In this document: in pieces, positions 6,091 through 12,799 of the stretch
Numbering within the stretch: position 1 is the stretch's first letter
How the letters are laid out: each line of letters opens with the position of its first letter
Source of the DNA: Paracoccaceae bacterium
Lineage (GTDB): Bacteria > Pseudomonadota > Alphaproteobacteria > Rhodobacterales > Rhodobacteraceae
Direction of reading: 5' to 3'
NCBI GenBank assembly: GCA_003500165.1
Contig: DNSZ01000135.1
Coordinates: forward strand, 1-12,799
DNA length: 12,799 bases
Program-made: the position numbers and the translations under genes
The notes under the pieces: generated by a model
Told to the model about the DNA's origin: nothing
What the model saw: only the letters and a program-made list of their open reading frames with translations
The model's database searches: none

Positions 6091-6948
6091 ATGGCAAGCC
6101 AACTTCCCCCCTATGCGAGCCTGCCCGAGCGCATCTGGTTCTACAGCTTCCGGGTGCTGGTGGCGGCGATCCTGTTCTTCCTGATCTTTCCGATCCTGGT
6201 GATCATCCCGCTGTCGTTCAACGCGCAGGATTTCTTCACCTTCACGCCGGAGATGCTTCGGTTCGACCCCGCCGGCTATTCGCTCAAGCATTACGAGGAT
6301 TTCTTTACCAACAGCCAATGGCAGAACGCGTTCTGGAACTCGGTAAAGATCGCGCCGATGGCGACCCTCATTTCGGTGACATTGGGCACCCTGGCGGCGA
6401 TCGGGCTGACCCAGCCGCATGTGCCGTTTCGCACCACGATCATGGCGATCCTGATCTCGCCGATGATCGTGCCGCTGATCATCTCGGCGGCCGGGATGTT
6501 CTTCTTCTACTCCTCGGTCAATCTGCAGGGCACCTATTGGGGCGTGGTCTTCGCCCATGCCGTTCTGGGCATCCCGTTCGTCATCATCACGGTGACCGCG
6601 ACGCTGGCCGGATTCGACCGGTCGCTCACGCGGGCCGCGGCCAATCTGGGCGCGGGGCCGGTGCGCACCTTCTTCAAGGTGCAGATGCCGCTCATCCTGC
6701 CCGGCGTGATCGCGGGCGGCCTCTTTGCCTTCGTCACCTCCTTCGACGAGGTGGTGGTGGTGCTGCTGGTCGGTTCGGCGGGGCAAAAGACGCTGCCCTG
6801 GCAGATGTTCCTGGGCCTGCGCGAACAGATCAGCCCGACGATCCTGGCGGCGGCCACGATCCTGGTCGCGATCTCGGTGGTGCTGCTGATCGTGCTCGAG
6901 ATGTTGCGCCGCAGGAACGAGCGGCTGCGCGGCATGTCGCCGGGCTGA
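6091..6948 (+). CDS. ABC transporter permease (PotC type)
   Basis: This 285-residue inner-membrane subunit is the second half of the channel. It has about six membrane segments, the first at roughly 18-42 (FRVLVAAILFFLIFPILVIIPLSF). The EAA motif RAAANLGAGPVRTFFKVQMPLILPG lies at about 181-205. The C-terminus is basic (RRRNERLRG). Length and motif fit PotC. I prefer the ATG at 6091 because GGGG at 6079-6082 stands eight bases before it. A GTG at 6082 would overlap the previous stop by four bases (GTGA) and add three residues, and cannot be excluded. Confidence 0.91.
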   Translation: MASQLPPYASLPERIWFYSFRVLVAAILFFLIFPILVIIPLSFNAQDFFTFTPEMLRFDPAGYSLKHYEDFFTNSQWQNAFWNSVKIAPMATLISVTLGTLAAIGLTQPHVPFRTTIMAILISPMIVPLIISAAGMFFFYSSVNLQGTYWGVVFAHAVLGIPFVIITVTATLAGFDRSLTRAAANLGAGPVRTFFKVQMPLILPGVIAGGLFAFVTSFDEVVVVLLVGSAGQKTLPWQMFLGLREQISPTILAAATILVAISVVLLIVLEMLRRRNERLRGMSPG

Positions 6949-6967
6949 CGGCTTTCCCGACGGGTCA

Positions 6968-7015
6968 CCGAAATCCGGCACGGATTTCGGGCCGCTTTCT
7001 TTGCAGGAAAGCGGC
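6968..7015. terminator. Two adjacent hairpins between converging operons
   Basis: Hairpin 1 is perfect: CCGAAATCCG (6968-6977), loop GCA, CGGATTTCGG (6981-6990). Hairpin 2 starts at the next base: GCCGCTTTC (6991-6999) pairs with GAAAGCGGC (7007-7015) around TTTGCAG. They fill most of the gap between the permease stop (6948) and the end of the AEC gene (7028), which converge here. A bidirectional terminator or RNA 3'-end stabiliser is the natural reading, although long T-runs are lacking. The tandem arrangement also resembles a dispersed palindromic repeat. Confidence 0.6.
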
Positions 7016-7027
7016 GCCCGGCAGTTG

Positions 7028-7963
7028 TCAGGTGCCCAGCAAGGCCAGCCACACCCAGGCCGTCAGGACCGAAGCCGCCGTCGCAACCAGCACCGTCGAG
7101 GCCGCGACCCGCATCGCGCGGCCATAGAGCGCGGCAAAGATATAGGCGTTGATCCCCGGCGGCATCGCCGCGGTCACCACGGCCGAGGCAAACGGCCCCG
7201 GCGCCAGGTCGAGCCCGCGCCCGATGCCCCAGACGACCGCCGGATGCAGGACCAGCGACAGCATCGCGAGATAGACGATCGCGCGCGCGTCGCCCGCCGG
7301 CCGATAGCGGGTCAGGACGCCGCCCAGCGCGAACAGCGCCACCGGCAGCCCGGCCCGCGCGATCAGTCCGGCGGCCTGGTCGACCGGTTCGGGTAGCGCC
7401 AGCACGGTCAGGTTCACCGCAAAGCCGGCCGCGATGCCCAGCACCAACGCGTTGCGGAACATCGCCCGCAGCACCCGGCCCGCCGTCGCCACCACGCCGC
7501 CGACCGCGCCGGCGCGGGCGATCTCCATCGCGGTGACACCGACAGCATAGCAGAACGGCGCATGGATCGCGATGATCGCGTAATTCGGGGCAAGTGCCGC
7601 GGCGCCATAGGCGCGTTCCATGATGGGCAGCCCCAGCAGCACGCTGTTGGAAAACAGCGCGGCAAAGCCGAACACCACCGCATCCTCCCAGGAGCGGGCG
7701 AACAGATACCGCCCGCCAAGAAGCCCCGCCGCGAAACCGGCCGCCGCGCCGGCATAGAAGGTCGCCAGCAGCGGCCAGGAGAAATCCTGACCCAGATCGA
7801 GCCCCGCGATGGCCCGGAACAACAGCACGGGGATCGCGAAATTGGTCGCAAAGCGCATCAGCGCATCCACCGTGCCGGTATCGAAAAGCCCCGCCCGGAC
7901 CGTGGCCCAGCCGGCGCCGATCACCAGAAACACCGGCAGCACGACCTGAAGAAGCGCCTGCAT
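7028..7963 (-). CDS. AEC (auxin efflux carrier) family transporter
   Basis: A 311-residue inner-membrane protein made of about ten hydrophobic segments in two halves. It opens with LLQVVLPVFLVIGAGWATVRAG and has the family's typical features: FATNFAIPVLLFRAIAG, FSNSVLLGLPIMERAYG near the crossover of the first half, and MPPGINAYIFAALYG in the second half. Bacterial AEC proteins carry small carboxylates such as malonate or malate, or other anions; the substrate here is unknown. It is the last gene of the leftward operon, starting nine bases after the hydrolase stop, with AGG upstream of its ATG. It has no evident functional tie to the genes before it. Confidence 0.88.
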   Translation of the reverse strand: MQALLQVVLPVFLVIGAGWATVRAGLFDTGTVDALMRFATNFAIPVLLFRAIAGLDLGQDFSWPLLATFYAGAAAGFAAGLLGGRYLFARSWEDAVVFGFAALFSNSVLLGLPIMERAYGAAALAPNYAIIAIHAPFCYAVGVTAMEIARAGAVGGVVATAGRVLRAMFRNALVLGIAAGFAVNLTVLALPEPVDQAAGLIARAGLPVALFALGGVLTRYRPAGDARAIVYLAMLSLVLHPAVVWGIGRGLDLAPGPFASAVVTAAMPPGINAYIFAALYGRAMRVAASTVLVATAASVLTAWVWLALLGT

Positions 7964-7972
7964 GCCGCGCGC

Positions 7973-8770
7973 CTAATCCGCGATCTCGATCACCATGCCG
8001 TCATGGGCCGGGGTCACGTGATCGGGGGTTTCGGCCGCGACCCGGGCATGGTCGAGATCGACATGCATGTTGGTCAGCACCGCGCGCCGGGGCCGCGCCC
8101 GGGCGATCCATTCCAGCGTGCGTTCCAGATGCGCATGGGTCGGGTGTGGCTTGTAGCGCAGCGCGTCGATCACCCAGACGTCGAGATCGGCGACGGCTGC
8201 CCACGCCTCGTCGGTCATCTCGGAAACGTCGGGCAGATAGGCAAGCCCGCCGATCCGGAACCCCAGCGCCGCGATCCGTCCGTGATGCACCCGGAACGGG
8301 ATCAACGCGACCGCGCCACCGGTGCCCTCGACCCGCACCGGGCCGTCGATGCCACGCAGATCGAGGATCGGCGGATAGGCGCTGCCGGGCGGCTGCACGA
8401 AGGCATAGCCGAAACGCGACAGGAGCGCGTCCTGCGTTGCGCCATCGGCCCAGACCGGCAGCCGCGCGCCACGGTTGAACACGATCATCCTGAGATCGTC
8501 GAGGCCATGCACATGGTCGGCATGGGCATGGGTATAGACGACCCCGTCGAGAAGGCCGACCCCGGCATCGAGCAGCTGCTGGCGCATGTCGGGCCCGCTG
8601 TCGATCAGCACCCGTGTCGTGCCCTCGGCCCCGATCCGCTCGACCAGCAGCGAACACCGACGGCGCCTGTTCTTGGGGTTCGCCGGGTCGCAGGCGCCCC
8701 AGATATCGCCAAGCCGCGGCACGCCCCCCGACGAGCCGCAGCCCAGGATGGTGAAGCGCAACACCGTCAT
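7973..8770 (-). CDS. MBL-fold metallo-hydrolase, PhnP-like
   Basis: A 265-residue cytoplasmic hydrolase of the metallo-beta-lactamase fold. The metal-binding motif HAHADH is at residues 81-86. Other likely ligands are H162 or H163 (FRVHHGR), D181 (LPDVSEM) and a C-terminal histidine in NMHVDLDH (H236 or H241). The N-terminal GCGSSGGVPRLG followed by R-rich RRRRCSLLVE marks the PhnP-like subgroup. E. coli PhnP cleaves ribosyl cyclic phosphate in phosphonate breakdown. No phn genes are nearby, so here it is better called a phosphodiesterase-like hydrolase of unknown substrate. It follows tatD, as I recall for many Rhodobacterales. The cysteines C27 and C39 could form part of the extra metal site known in PhnP. 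Confidence 0.88.
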   Translation of the reverse strand: MTVLRFTILGCGSSGGVPRLGDIWGACDPANPKNRRRRCSLLVERIGAEGTTRVLIDSGPDMRQQLLDAGVGLLDGVVYTHAHADHVHGLDDLRMIVFNRGARLPVWADGATQDALLSRFGYAFVQPPGSAYPPILDLRGIDGPVRVEGTGGAVALIPFRVHHGRIAALGFRIGGLAYLPDVSEMTDEAWAAVADLDVWVIDALRYKPHPTHAHLERTLEWIARARPRRAVLTNMHVDLDHARVAAETPDHVTPAHDGMVIEIAD

Positions 8771-8813
8771 GCTGCGCGCCGCCCTGCTGCCGGGCCTGGC
8801 GGGCTGCGGCGGA

Positions 8814-8860
8814 CCGGGGGGCGCTTCGCCCCCCCGGACCCCCCAGAGGATATTTGAACC
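8814..8860. repeat. GC-rich palindrome with adjoining AAATATCC motif between tatD and the hydrolase gene
   Basis: CCGGGGGGCG (8814-8823) pairs with CGCCCCCCCGG (8827-8837), with one unpaired base, around loop CTT. On the minus strand, just before it, lies CAAATATCC (8848-8856) followed by TCTGGGGGG. From memory, a similar CAAATATCC plus G-rich hairpin recurs after genes across Rhodobacterales, so this may be a family-wide dispersed or 3'-end element. The gap 8771-8882 holds no gene. The hairpin may trim or attenuate the operon mRNA between tatD and the hydrolase gene. Confidence 0.5.
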
Positions 8861-8882
8861 AAGACGAAAGGCCGATGTCGGG

Positions 8883-9674
8883 TCATCGGGCGGCCTTGGC
8901 GAACAGACGGTCCAGATTGGCCTCGGTCAGGGCGGCGAAATCGCCATAGGGCATGTCGAGAAACGCCGCCGCGGCCCGCGCGGTATCGGCCACGAAGGCC
9001 GGTTCGTTGCGTTTGCCGCGATGCGGCACCGGGGCGAGATAGGGCGCGTCGGTCTCGACCAGCAGCCGGTCGCGCGGCGCGGCGCGGAAGATCGCGCGCA
9101 GCGGCTCGGCGTTGCGGAAGGTGGCGATCCCCGAAATCGACAGGAAGAAGCCGAGACCGAGCGCGGTTTCGGCCAGCGCCGGCCCCGAGGAATAGCAATG
9201 CATGACGCAGGAAAAGGCGCCGGCGCGATGCTCTTCGCCCAGGATGCGGGCGATATCGGCATCGGCATCGCGGGCGTGGATGATCAGCGGCAGGCCGGTC
9301 TGGCGCGCCGCCGCGATGTGGAGGCGCAGGCTTTCCTGCTGGGCGGCGGCGCTTTCGGCGGTGTAGTGATAGTCGAGCCCGGTCTCGCCGATGCCGACCA
9401 TCTTTGGATGCGCGGCGAGGGCGACCAGCTGCTCGACCGTCGCCATCGGATCCTCGGCCGCGCGCATCGGATGGGTGCCGGCGGCATAGAACACGCCGTC
9501 ATGTGCCTCGGCCAGGGCGCGGACTGAAGGCTCCTGCGGAAGCGAGGTGCAGATGGTGACCATGCGATGGACGCCGGCCGCCCGCGCGCGATCAAGGATA
9601 TCGGGCAATTCCGCCCGAAGCTGCGGAAAATCCAGATGGCAATGGCTGTCGGTGATGCGGGGCTGCGCGGCCAT
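8883..9674 (-). CDS. tatD: TatD family metal-dependent hydrolase (DNase)
   Basis: A 263-residue cytoplasmic TIM-barrel hydrolase of the TatD/YcfH/YjjV family; characterised members are 3'-5' exonucleases on DNA and help repair or degrade DNA. All metal-site residues are visible: H11 and H13 (DSHCHLD), E97 (GIGETGLDYHY), H133 (IIHARDAD), H159 (MHCYSS) and D209 (ETDAPYLAP). PHRGKRNEP at 217-225 is the usual family signature. Length is typical. It begins 16 bases after the holB stop, with AGG ahead of the ATG. The holB-tatD order is common in many bacteria. The operon position is closer to YcfH (beside holB) than to the tat-locus TatD. Confidence 0.94.
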   Translation of the reverse strand: MAAQPRITDSHCHLDFPQLRAELPDILDRARAAGVHRMVTICTSLPQEPSVRALAEAHDGVFYAAGTHPMRAAEDPMATVEQLVALAAHPKMVGIGETGLDYHYTAESAAAQQESLRLHIAAARQTGLPLIIHARDADADIARILGEEHRAGAFSCVMHCYSSGPALAETALGLGFFLSISGIATFRNAEPLRAIFRAAPRDRLLVETDAPYLAPVPHRGKRNEPAFVADTARAAAAFLDMPYGDFAALTEANLDRLFAKAAR

Positions 9675-9690
9675 GGCACCTGGGCTTTCG

Positions 9691-10800
9691 TCAAGGGGCG
9701 GCGGCGCGGCCGGCGGCCCGGTCGAGCGCCAACCCGGTATCGAGGATCAGGCCCGCCGGGTCAAGATTGACCGCCGCGCCACGCCGGGCCCGCTCGGTGG
9801 CGGCGGTCGTTTCGGCCCAGACCCGGGCGGCCCTGAGGCCGGGCGACAGCCGCGCCAGCATCGCCGCCTCGCCCGGCGCGGCCTCGGGCGCGGGCCGGCC
9901 CGCCGCGCCGGTGCGGGCAAGCCGGTGCAACAGCAAGTCGATCAGGTCGAGCGTGAGGTCGAAACGCGGCTGCGCCTCGCGCCCGGCACAGGCGGCCGCA
10001 AGTTCGGCCAGCGCCGCCCGGTCGAGGCCCGGCGCGCCGCTCATCAGCGTGACCAGCGACGCATAGGCTTCGGCCCCGCCCTCCATGGCAAGCGCGACGG
10101 CCCGCCCGGCCGAGCCGCCGGCCAGCGCTGCCAGCGCGTCGGGCGCAGCGCCATCGCCGCATCCCGCCTGGTCGAGCGCGGCCGCCAGCCCGGCTGCGTC
10201 AAGCGGCGCGCACGGCAGGACCCGGCAGCGCGACCGGATCGTCGGCAACAGCCGCGAGGGCTGATGCGCGACCAGCAACAGGACCGCCCCCTGCGGCGGT
10301 TCCTCGAGCAGTTTCAGCACCGCATTGGCGGCGTTCGGGGTCATGTCGTCGGCGGCATCGACGATCACCACCCGGCGCCCGCCATCGGCCGCGGAAAGCC
10401 CGAAGAAGCCGGCCAGCGCGCGCACCTCATCGACGGTGATCCGGGTGCGCAGCCGCGGCTCGCGCCCGGACAGATCATGGCCGCGGCGGATCAGCTTCAG
10501 CCGCGGCTCGGCCAGCGCGGCGATGCGCGGCAATGCCGGGTGGCCGGCGGCGGGGTCGAGCGTCGCGGCCGTCTCCAGATCGGTCACCGTCAGCAGAAAC
10601 CGCGCCAGTCGCCAGGCCAGCGTGGCCTTTCCCACCCCCTTGGGCCCGGCGATCAGCCAGGCATGGTGCAACCGCCCCGAGCGCACGGCCGACAGGAACG
10701 CCGCCTCGGCCCGGGCCTGCCCGAAGAGCTGCGCGGCGTGGCGCGGATGCGGCGCGCCCGGTGCCGCATCGGGTTCCGGGAGGTCCGTTTCCCCGGTCAT
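9691..10800 (-). CDS. holB: DNA polymerase III subunit delta'
   Basis: A 369-residue clamp-loader subunit that helps load the beta clamp during replication. It has a P-loop GPKGVGKAT at 52-60, VIVDAADDM at 145-153, the helix LKLLEEPP at 162-169 and the conserved SRC arginine motif at 190-192. The C-terminal helical domain is alanine-rich. The four-cysteine zinc module found between the P-loop and the next strand in E. coli delta' is absent: residues 70-140 contain no cysteine. The P-loop lysine and neighbouring residues are intact, unlike the degenerate loop of E. coli. DnaX (tau/gamma) is an alternative, but the length and the tmk-holB-tatD context decide for delta'. Its ATG overlaps the tmk stop (ATGA, 10797-10800). 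Confidence 0.93.
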   Translation of the reverse strand: MTGETDLPEPDAAPGAPHPRHAAQLFGQARAEAAFLSAVRSGRLHHAWLIAGPKGVGKATLAWRLARFLLTVTDLETAATLDPAAGHPALPRIAALAEPRLKLIRRGHDLSGREPRLRTRITVDEVRALAGFFGLSAADGGRRVVIVDAADDMTPNAANAVLKLLEEPPQGAVLLLVAHQPSRLLPTIRSRCRVLPCAPLDAAGLAAALDQAGCGDGAAPDALAALAGGSAGRAVALAMEGGAEAYASLVTLMSGAPGLDRAALAELAAACAGREAQPRFDLTLDLIDLLLHRLARTGAAGRPAPEAAPGEAAMLARLSPGLRAARVWAETTAATERARRGAAVNLDPAGLILDTGLALDRAAGRAAAP

Positions 10801-11444
10801 GGCGCCGGCGCGGGCGCCACGACCGCCAGGCGACGGGCTGCGATGCGGGCGATATCGGCCGCGATCAGGGCGGCATCGCGGTCGGCATCGACGATCACGC
10901 AGCGCGCCGGGAAGGCTTCGGCCAGCGCCCGGAACCCTGCCCGCAACCGGTCCTGAAAGCCGGTGCCGAACGCCTCGAATCGCGCGGCGGCGCCAGCCCG
11001 TTGCCGCATCCGCGCAGCGGCGCGGTCGGGGGCGAGGTCGAGGATCAGGGTCAGCGCCGGTTCGATCCCGATCATCTGCGCATGCAGCGCGTCGACGATG
11101 GCCCGCAGATCGCCGCGCGTCGCGCCCTGATAGACCCGCGTCGAATCGGCAAAGCGGTCGCAGATCACCGTCCGTCCCGCGGCCAGCGCGGGGCTGATCG
11201 TGCGTTCCAGGTGATCGCGTCGCGCGGCGGTGAACAGCAGGATCTCGGTTTCGGCCGACCAGCGGTCGGGCGGCCCATCGACCAGCAGATGTCGGATATC
11301 CTCGGCGCCGGGCGACCCGCCGGGCTCGCGCGTCAGGACGACATCGCGACCGGCCGCGCGCAGGGTATCGGCAAGGTGCTGCGCCTGGCTCGATTTGCCG
11401 GCGCCGTCGATCCCCTCGAAGGTGATGAACCGGCCTGCGGTCAT
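10797..11444 (-). CDS. tmk: Thymidylate kinase (dTMP kinase)
   Basis: A 215-residue cytoplasmic enzyme that phosphorylates dTMP to dTDP for DNA synthesis. It shows the P-loop GIDGAGKS at 11-18, TREPGG at 38-43 and DRFADST at 96-102. The LID is arginine-rich (RMRQRAGAAAR, 145-155), which with the simple glycine-type P-loop fits the E. coli-like class II enzyme. Length is normal. The ATG overlaps the carboxypeptidase stop (ATGA, 11441-11444) and its own stop overlaps holB in the same way, so the three genes are probably translationally coupled. Confidence 0.95.
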   Translation of the reverse strand: MTAGRFITFEGIDGAGKSSQAQHLADTLRAAGRDVVLTREPGGSPGAEDIRHLLVDGPPDRWSAETEILLFTAARRDHLERTISPALAAGRTVICDRFADSTRVYQGATRGDLRAIVDALHAQMIGIEPALTLILDLAPDRAAARMRQRAGAAARFEAFGTGFQDRLRAGFRALAEAFPARCVIVDADRDAALIAADIARIAARRLAVVAPAPAP

Positions 11445-12592
11445 CCCGCCGGCGCCGGGCCGAACCAGCGACCGATCAGCACCCCTGCCGCGACGCGCAA
11501 TCGGGGCAGAAAGCCCGCCTTGGCCACCGCGCTGGCGGTGACCAGCGGCACCTCGACCGGGGCCAGCCCCGGTCGCGTGATGGTCAGCGTGCCGGCCGGC
11601 GCACCGGCCGCGACCGGGGCGGCGAGCGGCGCGTCATAGGCAAGCTCGGCCTGCAGGGCGCCATGCGCCGCGGCCGGCACCAGCAGCGTGACGTCGCCCG
11701 CCGGCGCCAGGGCCACGGCACCCTCGGTGCCCAGCCAGACCGGGGCCGTCGCCACGGTCTCGCCGGCGTCAAGCACGGTCTCGACGGTGAACTGGCGCAG
11801 CGCCCAGTTGACGATGCGCTCGGCCTCGACGGCGCGTTCCTCGGCCGTGGCAAGACCGGTGATGACAAAGACGACCCGGCGGTCGCCGCGCACCGCCGAA
11901 CCGGCCAGGCCATAGCCGGCCTCCTGGGTGTGTCCGGTCTTCAGCCCGTCGACCCCCAGCCCAAGCCCCAGCAGCGGGTTGCGGTTGTTCGAATTGGCCG
12001 GCGCACGGCCGTCGAACTCGAACCGTTCGAGGGCGAAATAGGGGTAATAGTCGGGGAAATCGTCGATCAGCCGCTGCGACAGAAGGCCCAGATCCCGCAG
12101 GCTCATCCGGTGGCCGGGTTCGGGCCAGCCCGATGCGTTCTTCAGCGTCGTTTCGCTGAGCCCGAGCGCCCGGGCCCGATCGGTGGCCAGCGCCGAAAAG
12201 GTCTCTTCGGTGCCGGCCAGCCCCTCGGCCACCACGACACATGCATCATTGCCGGAATTGACGATGATGCCGGGGATCAGATCGCGCACCGCGACCCGCT
12301 CGCCCTCGGCCAGGAACATCGTCGACCCGCCCATGGCGGCGGCGCGGGCCGAAACGCGGAATTCGGTGTCCATGGTGACGCGGCCGTCGGCAAGCGCCTC
12401 GAACAGCATGTAAAGCGTCATCAGCTTCGACATCGACGCCGGCGGCAAGGGCGTTGTGGCGTTCTTGTCCATCAGCACCGTTCCGGTGCCGTGATCCACC
12501 ACATAGGCGGCCGTGGCGGCGGTCTCGAAGGCCGCTGCCGGCCGGATCAGGCAAACGGCAAGCAGAATGGCAAGCAGGGGGGCGACGCGCAT
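11441..12592 (-). CDS. D-alanyl-D-alanine carboxypeptidase, PBP5 (DacA/C/F) type
   Basis: A 383-residue exported serine peptidase that trims the terminal D-alanine of peptidoglycan pentapeptides in the periplasm. Residues 1-21 form the signal peptide (hydrophobic core LLAILLAVCLI, cleavage after AAA). The three catalytic motifs are present: SMSK at 53-56 (S53 nucleophile), SGN at 113-115 and KTG at 218-220. A C-terminal PBP5-type beta domain (about 280-365) and a short tail GVLIGRWFG, possibly membrane-associated, follow. I start it at 12592 because GAGGAG stands six bases upstream and the signal peptide then begins at residue 1. An open frame back to 12655 would begin upstream of the likely promoter. 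It is first in the leftward operon. Confidence 0.93.
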   Translation of the reverse strand: MRVAPLLAILLAVCLIRPAAAFETAATAAYVVDHGTGTVLMDKNATTPLPPASMSKLMTLYMLFEALADGRVTMDTEFRVSARAAAMGGSTMFLAEGERVAVRDLIPGIIVNSGNDACVVVAEGLAGTEETFSALATDRARALGLSETTLKNASGWPEPGHRMSLRDLGLLSQRLIDDFPDYYPYFALERFEFDGRAPANSNNRNPLLGLGLGVDGLKTGHTQEAGYGLAGSAVRGDRRVVFVITGLATAEERAVEAERIVNWALRQFTVETVLDAGETVATAPVWLGTEGAVALAPAGDVTLLVPAAAHGALQAELAYDAPLAAPVAAGAPAGTLTITRPGLAPVEVPLVTASAVAKAGFLPRLRVAAGVLIGRWFGPAPAG

Positions 12593-12620
12593 GCGGGGCT
12601 CCTCGGGACAGGGCACAACG

Positions 12621-12650
12621 AGTGTAGCGCCAGCCGCCACCGCTTGCCAA
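12621..12650 (-). promoter_or_regulatory. Promoter of the carboxypeptidase-tmk-holB operon
   Basis: Reading leftward, TTGGCA (12650-12645) matches five of six bases of the -35 consensus. TACACT (12626-12621) matches four of six of the -10. The spacing is 18 bases. Transcription should begin near 12614, leaving a leader of about 22 bases with a clear GAGGAG ribosome site. This is the best promoter in the window. Confidence 0.6.
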
Positions 12651-12672
12651 GGCACGGCAGGGCGGCTAGGCG
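12644..12672 (+). promoter_or_regulatory. Possible tRNA-Ser promoter sharing the divergent -35 region
   Basis: TTGCCA at 12644-12649 (five of six -35 matches) is followed after 17 bases by TAGGCG at 12667-12672, eight bases before tRNA-Ser. Its -35 overlaps that of the leftward promoter because TTGCCAA is nearly palindromic. The -10 match is poor and the leader would be very short, so confidence is low. Confidence 0.3.
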
Positions 12673-12680
12673 CGGGCGCC

Positions 12681-12769
12681 GGAGGCGTGGCAGAGCGGTC
12701 GAATGCACCGGTCTTGAAAACCGGCGTGGGTCCTGCCCACCGTGGGTTCGAATCCCACCGCCTCCGCCA
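12681..12769 (+). tRNA. tRNA-Ser (anticodon UGA)
   Basis: A complete class II tRNA of 89 bases with the CCA encoded. The acceptor stem pairs GGAGGCG (12681-12687) with CGCCTCC (12759-12765), the discriminator base is G12766, and CCA is at 12767-12769. The anticodon stem CCGGT/ACCGG holds CTTGAAA, giving anticodon TGA at 12715-12717, which reads UCA and related serine codons. The long variable arm pairs GTGGG with CCCAC. The T arm carries TTCGAAT. The 30 bases to the right edge show nothing recognisable. Confidence 0.97.
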
Positions 12770-12799
12770 CCTATTTCGGCAGTGTCCCAGCCCGTGTTG

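Noticed and set aside
7562..8857. Plus-strand open frame (431 codons) opposite the AEC and hydrolase genes
   Set aside because: The translation is arginine/histidine-rich filler opposite two well-supported genes.
9547..10956. Plus-strand open frame (469 codons) opposite holB
   Set aside because: It is antisense to a complete HolB with P-loop and SRC motif, with biased composition.
10533..11639. Plus-strand open frame (368 codons) opposite tmk
   Set aside because: It is antisense to an intact tmk and has no recognisable domain.
12593..12655. N-terminal extension of the carboxypeptidase from an ATG at 12655
   Set aside because: It would start upstream of the likely promoter, bury the signal peptide and ignore the strong GAGGAG site before the ATG at 12592.
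1..12799. CRISPR array, insertion sequence, prophage or toxin-antitoxin system
   Set aside because: No regularly spaced direct repeats, transposase or integrase motifs, or small paired genes were seen on either strand.

Overview
The window looks like chromosomal core sequence from a GC-rich alphaproteobacterium, most likely of the Rhodobacterales (Paracoccus/Rhodobacter/Roseobacter relatives). This rests on high GC with strong G/C third-position bias, on the gene order D,D-carboxypeptidase - tmk - holB - tatD - metallo-hydrolase, and on the protein types. There are ten protein genes and two tRNA genes. I see no insertion sequence, prophage, CRISPR array or toxin-antitoxin pair.

Left part (1-2166, rightward). 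A fused NAD(P)H-hydrate epimerase/dehydratase gene (nnr, 78-1718) repairs damaged NAD(P)H. It is unusual in two ways: a block of clearly lower GC inside the epimerase half, and a cluster of three GC-rich palindromes translated in frame inside the dehydratase half. An imperfect inverted repeat follows the stop codon, then tRNA-Leu(UAG) at 1853-1938.

Middle (2100-6948, rightward). This is a complete ABC importer of the spermidine/putrescine (PotABCD) type: ATPase, periplasmic binding protein, permease 1 (with a large extra periplasmic loop) and permease 2. A small DUF1330 gene sits between the binding protein and permease 1 and overlaps the permease start by four bases (ATGA). One hairpin precedes the binding-protein gene, and a terminator-like hairpin plus T-rich run follows it. 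This layout should give more binding protein than membrane subunits. The true substrate cannot be read from the sequence.

Right part (7028-12592, leftward). The genes in transcription order are a D,D-carboxypeptidase (PBP5 type), tmk, holB, tatD, a PhnP-like metallo-beta-lactamase-fold hydrolase and an AEC-family transporter. The first three are joined by ATGA overlaps, and a good sigma-70-like promoter lies just upstream of the carboxypeptidase. Two adjacent hairpins (6968-7015) separate this operon from the converging ABC operon. A GC-rich palindromic element separates tatD from the hydrolase gene. tRNA-Ser(UGA) (12681-12769) diverges from the carboxypeptidase gene, and the two promoters may share a palindromic -35 region.

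Most of the window is ordinary core genome. The observations most worth following are the mosaic, palindrome-bearing nnr gene and the DUF1330 gene embedded in the transporter operon. I found nothing that I can defend as a wholly new system.
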